Shown here in pieces: positions 1-7,731 of a stretch of 59,121 nt of DNA. The position numbers and the translations under genes were made by a program. This stretch comes from Oscillospiraceae bacterium Zagget12 (GTDB lineage: Bacteria > Bacillota > Clostridia > UBA1381). Where the stretch lies: NCBI GenBank assembly GCA_001941225.1, contig MSHM01000029.1:1-59121 (forward strand), read 5' to 3'. Position 1 is the first letter of the stretch. Each line of letters opens with the position of its first letter. The notes below the pieces were generated by a model. That model ran no database searches, had not been told where the DNA came from, and was given only the letters and a program-made list of their open reading frames with translations.

Positions 1-2
1 CG

Positions 3-713
3 GTTATAGCCGATTTCACGAGCGGGACAAGGAATGCGCGCGATCCGCTTACGGGCAAGAATTATAAGGTTGACGGGGATATGACCTTCGAGGAGTGGAA
101 GGACAGCCTGACGGACGAGCAACGGGCAGCGATGGAAAATTATGTTGACAAATCGGCGGGAAGTGGTATAATAAATGAGGATAAGGATAGCAACAAGCCT
201 ATCACGAACATTACCAACACGGCGATAAACAATGTCAAGCGAGTTAATATTGACGGGCTGACATCTGAGCAATGTGATTTTATACAGGAACAGCATAAGG
301 ATTTGTTAAAATACGCGCGCGATGAAAACGATAGCAAGGAAGTGGCGTATGTGTTTAATTCGGCAATGAAAAAGGTCGGAGAATATAAAGGTACGGCAGA
401 CAGCCTTGAATTTGGGTACATAGGCGGTTCGGATTTGCTTGTAATGCACAATCATCCGAGAAATAGTAGTTATTCGGATAGAGATATTAGATTTTTAATA
501 TCCAGCGACGAAGTGAAAACCTTAACTATTGTCAAAAATAATGGTAATATTGAAACCTTAACTAAAATTAGTGGATATGATAAACAAGAGGCTAAAACTA
601 TGCTATCAAGAATATTCAAAAAGAATGTCAAGAATGAGACAGATGCAGAAATTTCAAAAGCGATAAATATGTTTTTGAAAAAGTATACGGAGGGTTTAAA
701 ATGGGAGCGATAA
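3..713 (+). CDS. phage minor head (MuF-type) protein, 5' end outside the window, with JAB-like C-terminus
   Basis: The reading frame is open from base 3, so this is the 3' part of a longer gene; 236 codons are visible. The first residues (GTRNARDPLTGKNYK, then DMTFEEWKDSL) resemble the end of the SPP1 gp7 / Mu F minor head domain that sits beside the portal in Firmicute phages. The last 120 residues are a separate domain with an HNHP motif followed by Ser and Asp (HNHP-x5-S-x2-D), resembling the metal site of JAB/MPN peptidases. C-terminal variable enzymatic or toxin domains on MuF proteins are known. The following small gene starts inside it (13-bp overlap). Prophage origin is well supported; peptidase activity is inference. 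Confidence 0.72.
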   Translation, partial: VIADFTSGTRNARDPLTGKNYKVDGDMTFEEWKDSLTDEQRAAMENYVDKSAGSGIINEDKDSNKPITNITNTAINNVKRVNIDGLTSEQCDFIQEQHKDLLKYARDENDSKEVAYVFNSAMKKVGEYKGTADSLEFGYIGGSDLLVMHNHPRNSSYSDRDIRFLISSDEVKTLTIVKNNGNIETLTKISGYDKQEAKTMLSRIFKKNVKNETDAEISKAINMFLKKYTEGLKWER

Positions 714-847
714 ACAAAAATAAAGTGATACTCGACGGGGGAACATTAAACGAGCGCATCGCAGAAATGAAAGACTTTTTAGGCTTAAAGCCTGACCAAT
801 CTTTTCAAGATTTAGATGTTGAACCGTTAGAAGATGATGAAGAATAA
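701..847 (+). CDS. small phage protein of unknown function (48 aa)
   Basis: A 48-codon ORF starting at ATG 701, with GGAGGG at 689-694 seven bases upstream and an overlap of 13 bp with the end of the minor head gene, which suggests translational coupling. The product is acidic at the C-terminus (ending EPLEDDEE). A hairpin terminator follows within 10 bases. I do not recognise the family; position between head and scaffold genes and a good ribosome binding site are the only support. Confidence 0.6.
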   Translation: MGAINKNKVILDGGTLNERIAEMKDFLGLKPDQSFQDLDVEPLEDDEE

Positions 848-856
848 TATTGATTA

Positions 857-879
857 AAGCACCAGCGAGGTGCTTTTTT
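857..879 (+). terminator. intrinsic terminator after the phage head genes
   Basis: AAGCACC (857-863) pairs with GGTGCTT (869-875) around a 5-nt loop and runs into a T-tract. It lies directly after the 48-aa ORF. Confidence 0.75.
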
Positions 880-953
880 CGTGCGCAAAATCCCAATCGA
901 TTACGAATTTGAAAGGCGGTGGTTATTTATGCTTGTTATGGCATAGGGCGTCC

Positions 954-981
954 TTGACACGACGTTAAACTGTCATATTTT
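954..981 (+). promoter_or_regulatory. possible promoter of the scaffold gene, next to a 16-bp palindrome
   Basis: TTGACA (954-959), 16-bp spacer, TATTTT (976-981). A perfect palindrome ATTTTTGTACAAAAAT occupies 977-992, overlapping the presumed -10 and start point. Of the gene-free stretch 848-1011 the rest shows no feature. The -10 is weak, so this is tentative. Confidence 0.35.
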
Positions 982-1011
982 TGTACAAAAATTTCAAGGA
1001 GGAAGTAAGGA

Positions 1012-1341
1012 ATGGATAAAACAATACAGACCCCTCAGTCGACAGAGCCGGCAACGGGGGTAACCCCTCAGCCGCCTACAGCGGCAGCTCCCCTCGTAGG
1101 GGAGCCTAACGGGACATCGGCAGATCCGTCCTCTGCGACATCGGGGACGCCGAGCGGAGAGCCGACGGCTCCGGCGGCGGAAAAAGCCTTTACGCAGGAG
1201 GATATTGACGCGGCGGTAAGCAAAGCGGTAGCGGAGGCGCATATTTTTACGGGTAATAGCGCAAAAAATATCACCTGTCTAAAATTTCGGCAGGTGATAT
1301 TTTCAACAAAGAAAAATCCGCATAGCAAGAGAGATTTATAA
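1012..1341 (+). pseudogene. truncated phage scaffold protein
   Basis: GGAGG lies upstream (around 1000) and the ORF begins at ATG 1012. Residues 1-55 are low-complexity Pro/Ala/Thr/Ser, then FTQEDIDAAVSKAVAEA, the Asp-rich start of the coiled coil found in many phage scaffold (DUF4355/GP20-like) proteins. After about residue 77 the frame enters non-coding DNA, including the bidirectional terminator at 1265-1303 that serves the opposite-strand gene. Scaffold proteins are normally about 180-220 residues, so I read this as the stump left by a deletion whose junction lies near 1235-1255. Downstream capsid genes are absent. Confidence 0.6.
1265..1303 (-). terminator. bidirectional hairpin terminator
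   Basis: Thirteen perfect base pairs (1265-1277 with 1291-1303; core ATATCACCTG) around a 13-nt loop, with A/T runs at both ends. It ends the small Cys-rich gene on the minus strand and would also stop readthrough from the phage side. Confidence 0.75.
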
Positions 1342-1548
1342 AGAAAAATCCTCCGGTTTGAAATCCGTGTTCAGCTTTTTCAGCCGCCTTACGCGCCGCT
1401 TTAAAATATCATAGCTGAATTTTTCGCAAGCCGTATCGCCAAGAGGCACGGGCTGTCTTTTTACATCACAGTACATTTCATCTTCGCTGTATTTATGCGC
1501 CTTTTGGCATACGGCGCATATTTTGTTGATATTCTGCGAATATATCAT
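1336..1548 (-). CDS. small four-cysteine protein, function unknown
   Basis: A 70-residue protein with C11-x2-C14, C27 and C41 followed by the pattern F-x-Y-D-x-L-K-R-R. This spacing resembles small, presumably metal-binding proteins common in Clostridia that have no assigned function. AAGGAG lies 11 bases before the ATG on the minus strand and a strong hairpin terminator follows the stop. It stands alone, separated from argS by a hairpin-rich 300-bp region. Zinc binding is inferred from the cysteines only. Confidence 0.6.
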   Translation of the reverse strand: MIYSQNINKICAVCQKAHKYSEDEMYCDVKRQPVPLGDTACEKFSYDILKRRVRRLKKLNTDFKPEDFSL

Positions 1549-1567
1549 TGTGTTATTTTCTCCTTAA

Positions 1568-1850
1568 GCATTTGCAAGCTTTGCTTGTGCAACCACTCTG
1601 CCTACCGGGCAGATATGCTCGACACTGCTTCGCAGTCGTTCGGATACGGCAGACTTCGCTGCCTATTCATTTTTTGCTTTGCAAAAGCTGAACCGTCCTC
1701 TCTTGTCTTCGCATATGTTCGCATTTGCTTTGCAAATGCTGTGACACGGCGGCGATGCCGCCTATATATGATTTTGCTGAGCAAAATACATAAATCGTCC
1801 TACGCTATCTTCGATACACTGTCGCATTTGCAAGCTTTGCTTGCAAATGC
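1568..1850. repeat. cluster of short hairpins with 3-nt loops
   Basis: The 300-bp gap between the Cys-rich gene and argS holds at least eight small palindromes: TCTGCC/GGCAGA (1597-1613), ACTGC-TTC-GCAGT (1624-1636), GGCAG/CTGCC (1648-1663), TTTTGC-TTT-GCAAAA (1672-1686), GCATTTGC-TTT-GCAAATGC (1721-1739), GGCGGC-GAT-GCCGCC (1748-1762), ATTTTGC-TGA-GCAAAAT (1771-1787), and a 12-bp arm pair around TTT (1824-1850). Most have a 3-nt centre. An imperfect copy of the last one opens the cluster (1568-1592). No convincing coding sequence lies here. Confidence 0.8.
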
Positions 1851-3551
1851 TTACATCCTTTCCACCGTTTCGATGCCCAAAAGTCCGAGAGCTGTTTTTA
1901 TAACCTTTGTCGCGGCGTCAACCATTGCAAGACGCGCTTTTTTGATTTCCATATCAACATCGTCCTTCATTATAGGATTCGTATTATAGAACTTGTTGAA
2001 CGCCTTTGTAAGATTTGTGACGTATCTGTTGATGTAGAACGGCTCGTTTTTATCCGCTGCGTACCGGATCGCGTCGGAGAAGGAAGAAAGCTGCTTTGCG
2101 AGAGCGTATTCCTCATCGGAAACCGCGTTTGAAAAGTCCGCGCCGGAGAAATCAATGCCCTCCGCTTTTCTGAGTATACTCCTGCCGCGTGCATAGCCGT
2201 ATTGGCAGTAGGGAGCGGACTCGCCTTCAAAGTCAAGCATTGTGTCCCAGTTGAGGTCAATATCCTTTTCGCGGTTGTTTTTCAGGAATGTATACAGAAT
2301 TGCGCCTATGCCTATTTTCTTTGCGGCGTCATCTATATCATCTACATTTGAACCGTTTTTCTTGATTATGTCCTTTGTTTTTTCGATTGACTCATTGAGC
2401 ACATCGTCAAGGAACACCACATTTCCGTGACGCGTGGACAGGTTTTGACCGTCAAAACGCACCAGACCGAATCCGACGTGTATACAGTCCTTGCTCCAAT
2501 CCCAGCCGGCGCGTTCCATAACGGAGAAAATCTGCTTGAAATGCAGCGCCTGAGGCGTGCCGACCACATATATGTTCTTATAGAAATTATACGTTCTGTG
2601 ACGGTACAGCGCCGCCGCAATATCGCGCGTGGCGTATATTGTCGCACCGTTGGATTTCAGTATTATGCACGGCGGCATATTCAAATCGGACAAGTCAACC
2701 ACCTGCGCGCCGTCGCTTTCCACAAGCAAGCCCTTATCGCGCAGTATATCGACTATTTCGTCCATTTTATCGGAATAAAACGCCTCGCCGTTGTAGGAGT
2801 CGAACTTTACGCCGAGCATATCATATACGCGTTTGAACTCCGTAAGGCTTACTTCTCTGAAATACTTCCATAGGCGCGTTGTTTCCTCGTCGCCGTCCTC
2901 GAGCTTTTTGAAGTAATCTCTTGCCTCGTCCTCAAGCTCGGGGTGCTTTTCCGCCTCCTCGTGGAATTTAACGTAAATCTTTAATAATTCGTTGATAGGG
3001 TCCTTGTCGATTACGTCCTTATCGCCCCAACGCTTGTACGCGGAAATGAGCTTTCCGAACTGGGTACCCCAGTCGCCCAGGTGGTTGAGGGACTGCACAT
3101 TATATCCCAAATGCTTGTAAATTTTGGCGAGCGAGCTGCCTATCGCGGTGGAGAACAGGTGACCTATATGAAACGGCTTTGCGATATTCGGTGATGAATA
3201 TTCCACAAGCACGGTCTTGCCGCCGCCTATGTCGGACGCGCCCCAATTTTCACCCGCATCAAGAACGGCATTCACCGTTTTTGAAATAAATTTTTCGCGG
3301 TTAAAAAAGAAATTCAAATATCCGCCCGCCGCCTGAGCCTTATCTATCATTTCATCGTCGGACATTTTTTCGGCAAGCTCCTGCGCGATAAGCGGCGGAG
3401 CCTTGCGCATTACTCTTGCCAACGGAAAACACGGGAAAGCGAGGTCGCCCATTTTTTCATCGGGCGGCACTTCGATTGATTTTTCCACCGTTTCTCTTTC
3501 AAGTCCCGTTATGTCGATTATTTTTTGTGTTACGTGTTCTTTAAAATCCAT
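1851..3551 (-). CDS. argS: arginyl-tRNA synthetase
   Basis: Class I aminoacyl-tRNA synthetase charging tRNA-Arg with arginine, 566 residues, a normal length. The N-terminal additional domain is followed by the nucleotide-binding motif SSPNIAKPFHIGHL with HIGH at 128-131; the KMSKS-equivalent loop reads LSTRHG where LSTRKG is usual, a conservative variant. The C-terminus has the anticodon-binding helices and ends GLLGIETVERM, typical of the family. AGAGGAG stands before the ATG. It starts 16 bp after the stop of the upstream membrane-protein gene and is probably co-transcribed with it. Confidence 0.97.
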   Translation of the reverse strand: MDFKEHVTQKIIDITGLERETVEKSIEVPPDEKMGDLAFPCFPLARVMRKAPPLIAQELAEKMSDDEMIDKAQAAGGYLNFFFNREKFISKTVNAVLDAGENWGASDIGGGKTVLVEYSSPNIAKPFHIGHLFSTAIGSSLAKIYKHLGYNVQSLNHLGDWGTQFGKLISAYKRWGDKDVIDKDPINELLKIYVKFHEEAEKHPELEDEARDYFKKLEDGDEETTRLWKYFREVSLTEFKRVYDMLGVKFDSYNGEAFYSDKMDEIVDILRDKGLLVESDGAQVVDLSDLNMPPCIILKSNGATIYATRDIAAALYRHRTYNFYKNIYVVGTPQALHFKQIFSVMERAGWDWSKDCIHVGFGLVRFDGQNLSTRHGNVVFLDDVLNESIEKTKDIIKKNGSNVDDIDDAAKKIGIGAILYTFLKNNREKDIDLNWDTMLDFEGESAPYCQYGYARGRSILRKAEGIDFSGADFSNAVSDEEYALAKQLSSFSDAIRYAADKNEPFYINRYVTNLTKAFNKFYNTNPIMKDDVDMEIKKARLAMVDAATKVIKTALGLLGIETVERM

Positions 3552-3567
3552 TGTAAACTCCTCTTTG

Positions 3568-5193
3568 TTAATTTATATATTGATAATGCGTATCGTCTGT
3601 CATTTGCAGAGTGCCCGCCACAGTGCCGTCGGGACGGACAATGTTATAGTTATCTCCGTCAGGCTCAAGACTTACCTCAACGACTGTCTTGTCGTATTCT
3701 ATATTATAGAATTTACATAAGCCCTCGGTGTCGATAAACGGCTTTAAGGCTTGAGTATCGCCGTAGGTAAAGGTCATTATATTATTCGTGAACGCGACAT
3801 TTGTAAGATGGCGCATACAGCCGGTAATATCGGCGTAATTTCCGCTTACGCCTCTTATATGGTCAAGATAGCTTATGCACCAGGTTTCCTCGTAATAATG
3901 CTGACCGCCGAAAACATATGTGTTTTTGTCAACATCGGTAACGTGCTCCTCGTCCATATCGACAATTTGCTGCGTGATGTACACATCAAAATCCGAGGTC
4001 TGCCTGTAATCGCTCACCTCACCGATACCCGACACGGTGAATACAAAGGCAAGGCAGGTCATAATAACCGCGCAAAGTGTTTTGCTTGCCTTATTTGGCA
4101 GGAGCATAAGCAGCTCGTCAAGCATAATTCCCGCGCCGAAGTATGAAAAATAAACAAGTCTAAGCGTAATTCTGTCCGAACCCAAAACGTAATTCAGGCA
4201 TAAGCCGCCCAGGAACATAATAATTCCGAACACGAATATCTTTATTGAAAACTTACGCTTTTTAATGCAAATCGCGGAAAATACGCCGAACAGCAGCGAG
4301 AATACTCCTATCAGCAGTGTTTTTATAATTTTATGTCCGCCCATAACGATAAGCAGACCCTTTCGCCAACCGTTGCCCGTTAAGGCTTTTGAATATTTGA
4401 CGAAAATATCATATATATATCCCGTGACAACCGAGGTATGCTCGATTATGCCGCTTTCGAGAAATCCTCCGCGCGACTCGATTTCGCCCGAGCCGGAGTT
4501 TAAAACGTAATAAAGACCGATTACCGCGATGTGGGCGGCTGTGATTATGAGCGGCATAAGGTCCTTCTTATTCTTATAATTGCTCTGTATAACAAACAGT
4601 GTGAGAAGAATATACAGCACTATGGGCGGCTCATAAAATCCGACGCATATCATTCCGAGCACGGCGTAGAGAACAATGCCGCGCTTTTGCCTTGTTTTGT
4701 AATACCAATCAAGCGCGAATACAGCCGCGCCCGTGAAAAGTACGGAATATGAAATTCGCGTTGCCGCGGCAATCCAGTAGGTAGCCTCAAGTCCGACAGG
4801 AAACAGACATACAAGGCACATAAGGAATCCCGCTCCGCCGGCGTTGTTGCGGCGCATTGTTTTCATAATGAAAAACGCTCCCGCAAGCAGAGAAAGAGTA
4901 AGCGCAAGCTCTACAATCCATAAATGATTGAACAGCGGCGCGTTTACGAAACAGTCAAAAAATCCGGCTATGGGTCTTATAGCGAATTTTTCATTCGGGA
5001 ACGCGAATGACGAAAGCCGTTCTGAAATATTTGTATATAAATCTCCGTAAAGAAACCAATCGTCCATAACCGGCTTATAGCCGCCCGCGAGAAAACGCTG
5101 GATTACAAGCAGCACACCGAGAGCGCAGGTCATAGCGTATTCGGCATAGCTGCCCGTGGTGATTTTTTTATGCCAATCCTTTAACATATTCAT
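3568..5193 (-). CDS. polytopic membrane protein with a DDW loop motif, GT-C-like
   Basis: A 541-residue protein with roughly ten hydrophobic segments in the first 400 residues and a soluble C-terminal part of about 130 residues. The first loop contains PVMDDWFLYG (Asp44-Asp45-Trp46); an acidic pair in the first extracytoplasmic loop is typical of GT-C polyprenyl-phosphate-sugar glycosyltransferases and related O-antigen/glucosyl transferases. I cannot place it in a named family. GGAGG lies 7 bases before ATG 5193. It lies just upstream of argS. Role in envelope glycan modification is inference. Confidence 0.6.
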   Translation of the reverse strand: MNMLKDWHKKITTGSYAEYAMTCALGVLLVIQRFLAGGYKPVMDDWFLYGDLYTNISERLSSFAFPNEKFAIRPIAGFFDCFVNAPLFNHLWIVELALTLSLLAGAFFIMKTMRRNNAGGAGFLMCLVCLFPVGLEATYWIAAATRISYSVLFTGAAVFALDWYYKTRQKRGIVLYAVLGMICVGFYEPPIVLYILLTLFVIQSNYKNKKDLMPLIITAAHIAVIGLYYVLNSGSGEIESRGGFLESGIIEHTSVVTGYIYDIFVKYSKALTGNGWRKGLLIVMGGHKIIKTLLIGVFSLLFGVFSAICIKKRKFSIKIFVFGIIMFLGGLCLNYVLGSDRITLRLVYFSYFGAGIMLDELLMLLPNKASKTLCAVIMTCLAFVFTVSGIGEVSDYRQTSDFDVYITQQIVDMDEEHVTDVDKNTYVFGGQHYYEETWCISYLDHIRGVSGNYADITGCMRHLTNVAFTNNIMTFTYGDTQALKPFIDTEGLCKFYNIEYDKTVVEVSLEPDGDNYNIVRPDGTVAGTLQMTDDTHYQYIN

Positions 5194-5225
5194 ATATTAT
5201 CCTCCGTATTTTGTGAGTGTAAATC

Positions 5226-5250
5226 ACAAAAGGGCGTGTACAGCACGCCC
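5226..5250 (-). terminator. terminator after the alcohol dehydrogenase
   Basis: GGGCGTG (5232-5238) and CACGCCC (5244-5250) form a 7-bp stem with a 5-nt loop; on the minus strand it is followed by a short T-run. Confidence 0.6.
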
Positions 5251-5265
5251 GATTAAAATAAGTTT

Positions 5266-6408
5266 TTATTCATAAAGGTGCTCAAGAATTTGACTGACCT
5301 CAGCCTTTGTGGGCACACGCGGATTTGTGGCGGTGCAGGCATCGGCGATAGCCTTTTCAGCCATAGAATCTATCGCGTTAAAGTATTCCGTTTTATCAAT
5401 TCCGCATTGGGAGATTGAAATGGGAACATTCATTTCCTTAAGCATAAATTGAATCCAGCCGACAAGAGCGCGTATGGTTGTGATTTCGTTAAAGTTGTTC
5501 ACGCCCAAAAGCTTTGCCACGTTTACGTACTTTTCAACGCATTTCGGGTATTCCTTTTGACTCTTTGAGTGCTTGTTTATTCCCGAATTGTATTCGATAA
5601 CGTGAGGCAGGAGCATAGCGTTCGCTCTGCCGTGCGGAATGTGGAATTTAGCGCCTATCGCGTGGGCGATGCCGTGGTTAAGTCCGAGCGACGCGCTGTT
5701 GAAGGCAAGTCCGGCAAGACAGGACGCGACGTGCATTTTCTTTCTCGCGTGCGTATCGTTATTGTCAAGGTAGGAGCGCAGCAGGAACGTGCCGCATATT
5801 TCTATTGCCTTTTCCGCGAGCGCGGCGGAAAATTCGTTGTTGTTGATGCTTACGTAAGCCTCAATCGCGTGGGTGAGAACGTCCATACCGGTGTCCGCCG
5901 TTACGTTCGCCGGAACGCTCTTTACAAGGTCGGCGTCGAGGATTGCCTCCGTAGGCAGCATACTGTCCGATACGAGAGGGTATTTTATATCCTTTGACGG
6001 GTCGGTTACAACCGCGAAAGAAGTAACCTCGGAGCCGGTACCCGAGGTGGTGGGTATAGCTATCAAAGCCACTTCCTTTTGGGAAACTCTTGACGCGAAT
6101 TCGCGGATTGATTTTGCGCTGTCTATCGCGCTGCCGCCGCCGATTGCGATTACGCAGTCGGGGTCATAATCAAGCATAGCCTTTACGCCGATTGATATTT
6201 TTTCAAGCGGCGGGTCGGGAACCACGTCCGAAAAAACCTCGAATTCGGTATATCCGTCGTTAAGACGGTATGTAATCATTTGCAGCATACCGCTTTTCGC
6301 CACAAACGGGTCTGTTATTATAAGCGCCTTTTTGTACGGCAAATCGGCGAGCCTGTCAAGCGCGTTGTCGCCGAAATATATTTTGGTTCTTATGTCAAAA
6401 CTTTTCAT
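5266..6408 (-). CDS. iron-containing alcohol dehydrogenase (PduQ-like)
   Basis: Type III alcohol dehydrogenase, 380 residues, interconverting short-chain aldehydes and alcohols with NAD(P)H. The nucleotide-binding GGGSAID is at 90-96, followed by the TTSGTGSE stretch. Iron ligands can be placed at Asp176, His180, His245 and His259; the 4- and 14-residue spacings equal those of lactaldehyde reductase FucO. It resembles PduQ 1-propanol dehydrogenases, but no microcompartment gene is present here, so substrate is unknown. It is monocistronic, divergent from the trp operon, with AGAGGTGA upstream of the ATG. Confidence 0.92.
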   Translation of the reverse strand: MKSFDIRTKIYFGDNALDRLADLPYKKALIITDPFVAKSGMLQMITYRLNDGYTEFEVFSDVVPDPPLEKISIGVKAMLDYDPDCVIAIGGGSAIDSAKSIREFASRVSQKEVALIAIPTTSGTGSEVTSFAVVTDPSKDIKYPLVSDSMLPTEAILDADLVKSVPANVTADTGMDVLTHAIEAYVSINNNEFSAALAEKAIEICGTFLLRSYLDNNDTHARKKMHVASCLAGLAFNSASLGLNHGIAHAIGAKFHIPHGRANAMLLPHVIEYNSGINKHSKSQKEYPKCVEKYVNVAKLLGVNNFNEITTIRALVGWIQFMLKEMNVPISISQCGIDKTEYFNAIDSMAEKAIADACTATNPRVPTKAEVSQILEHLYE

Positions 6409-6441
6409 TTAAGTAAATCACCTCTGTTTTTTGATACATTT

Positions 6442-6470
6442 ATTATACAATATCCGGACAAATATTACAA
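6442..6470 (-). promoter_or_regulatory. promoter of the alcohol dehydrogenase
   Basis: On the minus strand, TTGTAA (6465-6470), 17-bp spacer, TATAAT (6442-6447), 35 bp before the start codon. Confidence 0.7.
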
Positions 6471-6514
6471 GACCAAAACCAAAAAATAATGTAGAAAAAA
6501 TAAACCCTGCGGTA

Positions 6515-6543
6515 TTGCATTTTTTCCGCTGTTATGCTATAAT
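6515..6543 (+). promoter_or_regulatory. sigma-A promoter of the trp operon
   Basis: TTGCAT (6515-6520), 17-bp spacer, perfect TATAAT (6538-6543). The predicted start near 6550 gives a leader of about 155 nt before trpD. Confidence 0.85.
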
Positions 6544-6565
6544 GAGTGAAGATTAGATAGATGAG

Positions 6566-6662
6566 ATGAGTAAAATTGAAGGAATGGTATGCTCGTTTTC
6601 TTTCAAAACGGGCATTTATTGTATAAAACAGAGCTGACGTATCGTAAAGCCGCTCTGTTTTT
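6566..6662 (+). promoter_or_regulatory. trp leader with attenuator-like terminator
   Basis: Two hairpins lie between promoter and trpD: GCTCGTTTT (6591-6599) with AAAACGGGC (6605-6613), and a terminator-like one, AAAACAGAGC (6625-6634) with GCTCTGTTTT (6652-6661) followed by T. A 23-codon ORF (ATG 6566, stop 6635-6637) ends at the foot of the second stem but contains no Trp codon. A T-box signature (AGGGTGG with ACCGCG) is absent. Attenuation is likely; the sensor is not evident. Confidence 0.6.
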
Positions 6663-6706
6663 AATCCCGATATGACGCTCAAAAATGATTAGAGGAGGAT
6701 TTATTT

Positions 6707-7717
6707 ATGAAAGAATTATTAAAGAAGGTAGCGGACGGCAAGGACCTTACGCGCGCAGAGGCGGCGGCGGCAATGGATATGATGCTTGAGGGTAAGGCAT
6801 CGCCCGTGCTCACTTCGGCATTTTTAACGGCGCTCCGTATGAAGGGCGAAACCATTGAGGAAATAGTCGGCTGTACCGAGACGATGAAATCCAAGGGCGG
6901 CACAGTAAAGCTCAATACCGATGATTACATAGATTTTGTAGGCACCGGCGGCGACGGAACGAATACGTTTAATATATCGACCACTTCTATGTTCATATGC
7001 GCGGCGGCGGGAGTTACCGTTGCAAAGCACGGCAACAGAGCGTCCTCCTCCAAGAGCGGCGCGTCGGATTTGCTTGAGGCGCTCGGCGCTAATATTATGC
7101 TTGAGCCGGAGCAGGTTGAAAAGTGCATAAACGAAATAGGCATAGGATTTTTGAACGCTCAGAAATTCCATAAGGCAATGAAAAATGTCGCTCCCGTAAG
7201 AAAGGAAATCGGAATACGCACCATATTTAATATGCTCGGTCCGCTTTCAAATCCGTCAGGCTCCACAAGACAGGTTATAGGCGTATACGGCCGCGACAGG
7301 CTCCCTGTTTTCTCCAAGGTAATGAGCACGATGGGCGTAAGAAGAGCGATGATCGTGCACGGCAGCGACGGTATGGACGAAATAACCGTCACCGGCAAGA
7401 CGTACATAAACGAAATCAAGGGCGATGAAATCCTTGAATACGAGCTTGACCCCAAGGATTACGGAATCGAATATGCCGCACCGGAGGAGCTTGTAGGCGG
7501 CGACGGCGCGGAAAATGCCGAAATTACAAAGAGAATTTTCGCGGGCGAAAAGGGCGCAAAGCGCGATATAGTTTTGATGAACAGCGCGGCGGGAATATAT
7601 ATGGGCGGCAAAGCCGACACATATAAGGACGCTATTGAAATCGCCAAGGATATGATTGACAGCGGCAAGGCGGTTCAAAAATTAAATGAATTTGTTGAAT
7701 TTACAAACAAATTTTAA
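6707..7717 (+). CDS. trpD: anthranilate phosphoribosyltransferase
   Basis: Adds phosphoribosyl to anthranilate, the second step of tryptophan synthesis. 336 residues, normal length. The glycine-rich PRPP site GTGGDGTNTFNIST, the KHGNRASSSKSGASD segment and the GPLSNPSG motif are all present. AGAGGAGG lies upstream of ATG 6707. It is the first gene of the operon; trpE and trpG, which normally precede it, are not in the window, so anthranilate must come from genes elsewhere. Confidence 0.97.
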   Translation: MKELLKKVADGKDLTRAEAAAAMDMMLEGKASPVLTSAFLTALRMKGETIEEIVGCTETMKSKGGTVKLNTDDYIDFVGTGGDGTNTFNISTTSMFICAAAGVTVAKHGNRASSSKSGASDLLEALGANIMLEPEQVEKCINEIGIGFLNAQKFHKAMKNVAPVRKEIGIRTIFNMLGPLSNPSGSTRQVIGVYGRDRLPVFSKVMSTMGVRRAMIVHGSDGMDEITVTGKTYINEIKGDEILEYELDPKDYGIEYAAPEELVGGDGAENAEITKRIFAGEKGAKRDIVLMNSAAGIYMGGKADTYKDAIEIAKDMIDSGKAVQKLNEFVEFTNKF

Positions 7718-7731
7718 TCGGGTGAGGCTAT

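Noticed and set aside
1495-1989. 164-codon plus-strand frame across the hairpin cluster
   Set aside because: It overlaps the 3' end of argS and the Cys-rich gene in antisense, has no ribosome binding site, and reads through the hairpins.
6551-6590. TRAP-type binding site in the trp leader
   Set aside because: Only four UAG/GAG triplets with irregular spacing are present; eleven are needed.
6544-6706. T-box riboswitch in the trp leader
   Set aside because: The T-box sequence and specifier stem are absent and the leader is too short.
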